From Chitinophagaceae bacterium (GTDB taxonomy: Bacteria; Bacteroidota; Bacteroidia; Chitinophagales; Chitinophagaceae): a DNA stretch of 64,000 nt. Where the stretch lies: contig JACSRW010000033.1 in the NCBI GenBank assembly GCA_014879565.1, forward strand, positions 1 through 64,000, read 5' to 3'. Shown here piece by piece: positions 63,522 to 64,000 of this stretch. The notes under the pieces are model-generated. The model had not been told where the DNA came from, did not search any database, and worked only from the letters and a program-made list of their open reading frames with translations. The position numbers and the translations under genes are program-made. How positions within the stretch are numbered: position 1 is the first letter of the stretch; each line of letters begins with the position of its first letter.

Positions 63522-64000
63522 ATGAAAAAAAACAGCCTGCTTCTTTGCCTGCTCCTGCTGTCGGCCTTCGTTGCACAGACACAGCGGCAGCAGGTCAGCC
63601 TGGACCATGACTGGAAATTTTCCTTTGGTCATGCCGCCGATCCCGGTAAGGATTATAATTATTCGCTGGTTACAATCTTCTCCAAATCCGGGGCCGCCGC
63701 CGGCACCGCCATTGATCCGAAGTTTGACGACAGCAAATGGCGCACGCTGGATATTCCCCATGACTGGGCCGTGGAACTGCCTTTTGTTTATAAAAACAAT
63801 TTTGATGTGATGGCCCACGGGTATAAACCGGTGGGTGCTTTATTTCCCGAAACCAGTATCGGCTGGTACCGGAAACGGTTTAGTGTGGCAGCGGCCGACA
63901 GTGGCCGCCGTTTCCAGCTGCAGTTTGACGGCATTTTCCGCGATGCGGAAATCTGGCTGAACGGCTTTCACCTGGGTAATAACAAAAGCGGTTATACCGG
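63522..64000 (+). CDS. GH2 family beta-galactosidase, N-terminal part (cut by window edge)
   Basis: At least 159 residues; the gene continues beyond the window. Signal peptide (1-18) then the GH2 sugar-binding jelly-roll domain (VSLDHDWKFSFG; FDDSKWRTLDIPHDWAVEL; GWYRKRFSV; QLQFDGIFRDAEIWLNGFHLG). It starts 34 bases after GH53. In galactan loci, GH2 enzymes release galactose from the oligosaccharides produced by GH53. The catalytic domain is not visible here, so activity is inferred from context. Confidence 0.85.
   Translation, partial: MKKNSLLLCLLLLSAFVAQTQRQQVSLDHDWKFSFGHAADPGKDYNYSLVTIFSKSGAAAGTAIDPKFDDSKWRTLDIPHDWAVELPFVYKNNFDVMAHGYKPVGALFPETSIGWYRKRFSVAAADSGRRFQLQFDGIFRDAEIWLNGFHLGNNKSGYT

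Overview
The window is chromosomal DNA from a member of the Bacteroidota, most likely family Chitinophagaceae. Supporting signs are the mutY-ssb-gldE-gldD block, several secreted proteins with type IX secretion (T9SS) C-terminal sorting domains, SusC/SusD/SusE outer-membrane glycan-uptake proteins, lipoproteins with Bacteroidota-type lipoboxes, and repeated promoter elements of the Bacteroidota form TAnnTTTG (-7) with TTG/TTTG about 19 bases upstream. I saw no rRNA, tRNA, CRISPR array, insertion sequence or prophage.

Layout. 0-7 kb: TPR protein, HU, mutY, ssb, gldE, gldD and a large TPR membrane protein. 7-17 kb: DUF3109 protein, LutB-like Fe-S protein, polysaccharide-deacetylase-like protein, EamA transporter, purH, comEC and a Bacteroidota-specific 515-aa protein. 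16.7-17.05 kb: a gap with a probable small non-coding RNA. 17-28.5 kb: carB, M23 peptidase, peroxiredoxin, beta-barrel protein, secreted propeller-like protein, obg and two T9SS cargo proteins. 28.7-39.5 kb: a phenylacetate degradation cluster on the minus strand (paaY, paaI, paaG; then paaD, paaC, paaB, paaA, paaE and a TetR regulator). It is interrupted by a plus-strand cassette of sensor kinase, LuxR-type response regulator, secreted protein and small lipoprotein. 39.6-47.8 kb: NTF2-like secreted protein, PfkB kinase, lamin-tail surface protein, asd with an attenuator-like leader, DUF2461, a NUMOD4/HNH/HTH protein and ligA. 47.9-64 kb: glycan utilisation. This part has a secreted GH13 amylase followed by a degenerate-Nudix regulator, an outer-membrane protein, a vanadium haloperoxidase-like lipoprotein, and a galactan utilisation locus susC-susD-susE-susE/F-GH53-GH2 that runs off the right edge.

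How the genes work together. gldD/gldE belong to the gliding/T9SS system whose probable cargo (three or four proteins, including the GH13 enzyme) is also encoded here. The PaaABCDE epoxidase, PaaG isomerase and PaaI thioesterase cover the middle of aerobic phenylacetate breakdown; the ligase and later enzymes are not in the window. The GH53 endo-galactanase and GH2 enzyme, with SusCDEF, point to beta-1,4-galactan (type I arabinogalactan) as substrate.

Most notable signals: (1) a shared 21-bp palindromic motif, AATGTGT-N7-ACAYATT, once before the GH13-regulator operon and twice in the susC promoter, suggesting one regulon under the Nudix-like regulator; (2) a leader ORF plus intrinsic terminator ahead of asd; (3) an orphan small RNA between carB and its neighbour; (4) short-unit tandem repeats (8-bp and 7-bp) that abut or enter the stop codons of genes; (5) palindromes at the kinase promoter, before the secreted-protein start codon and in front of paaA.
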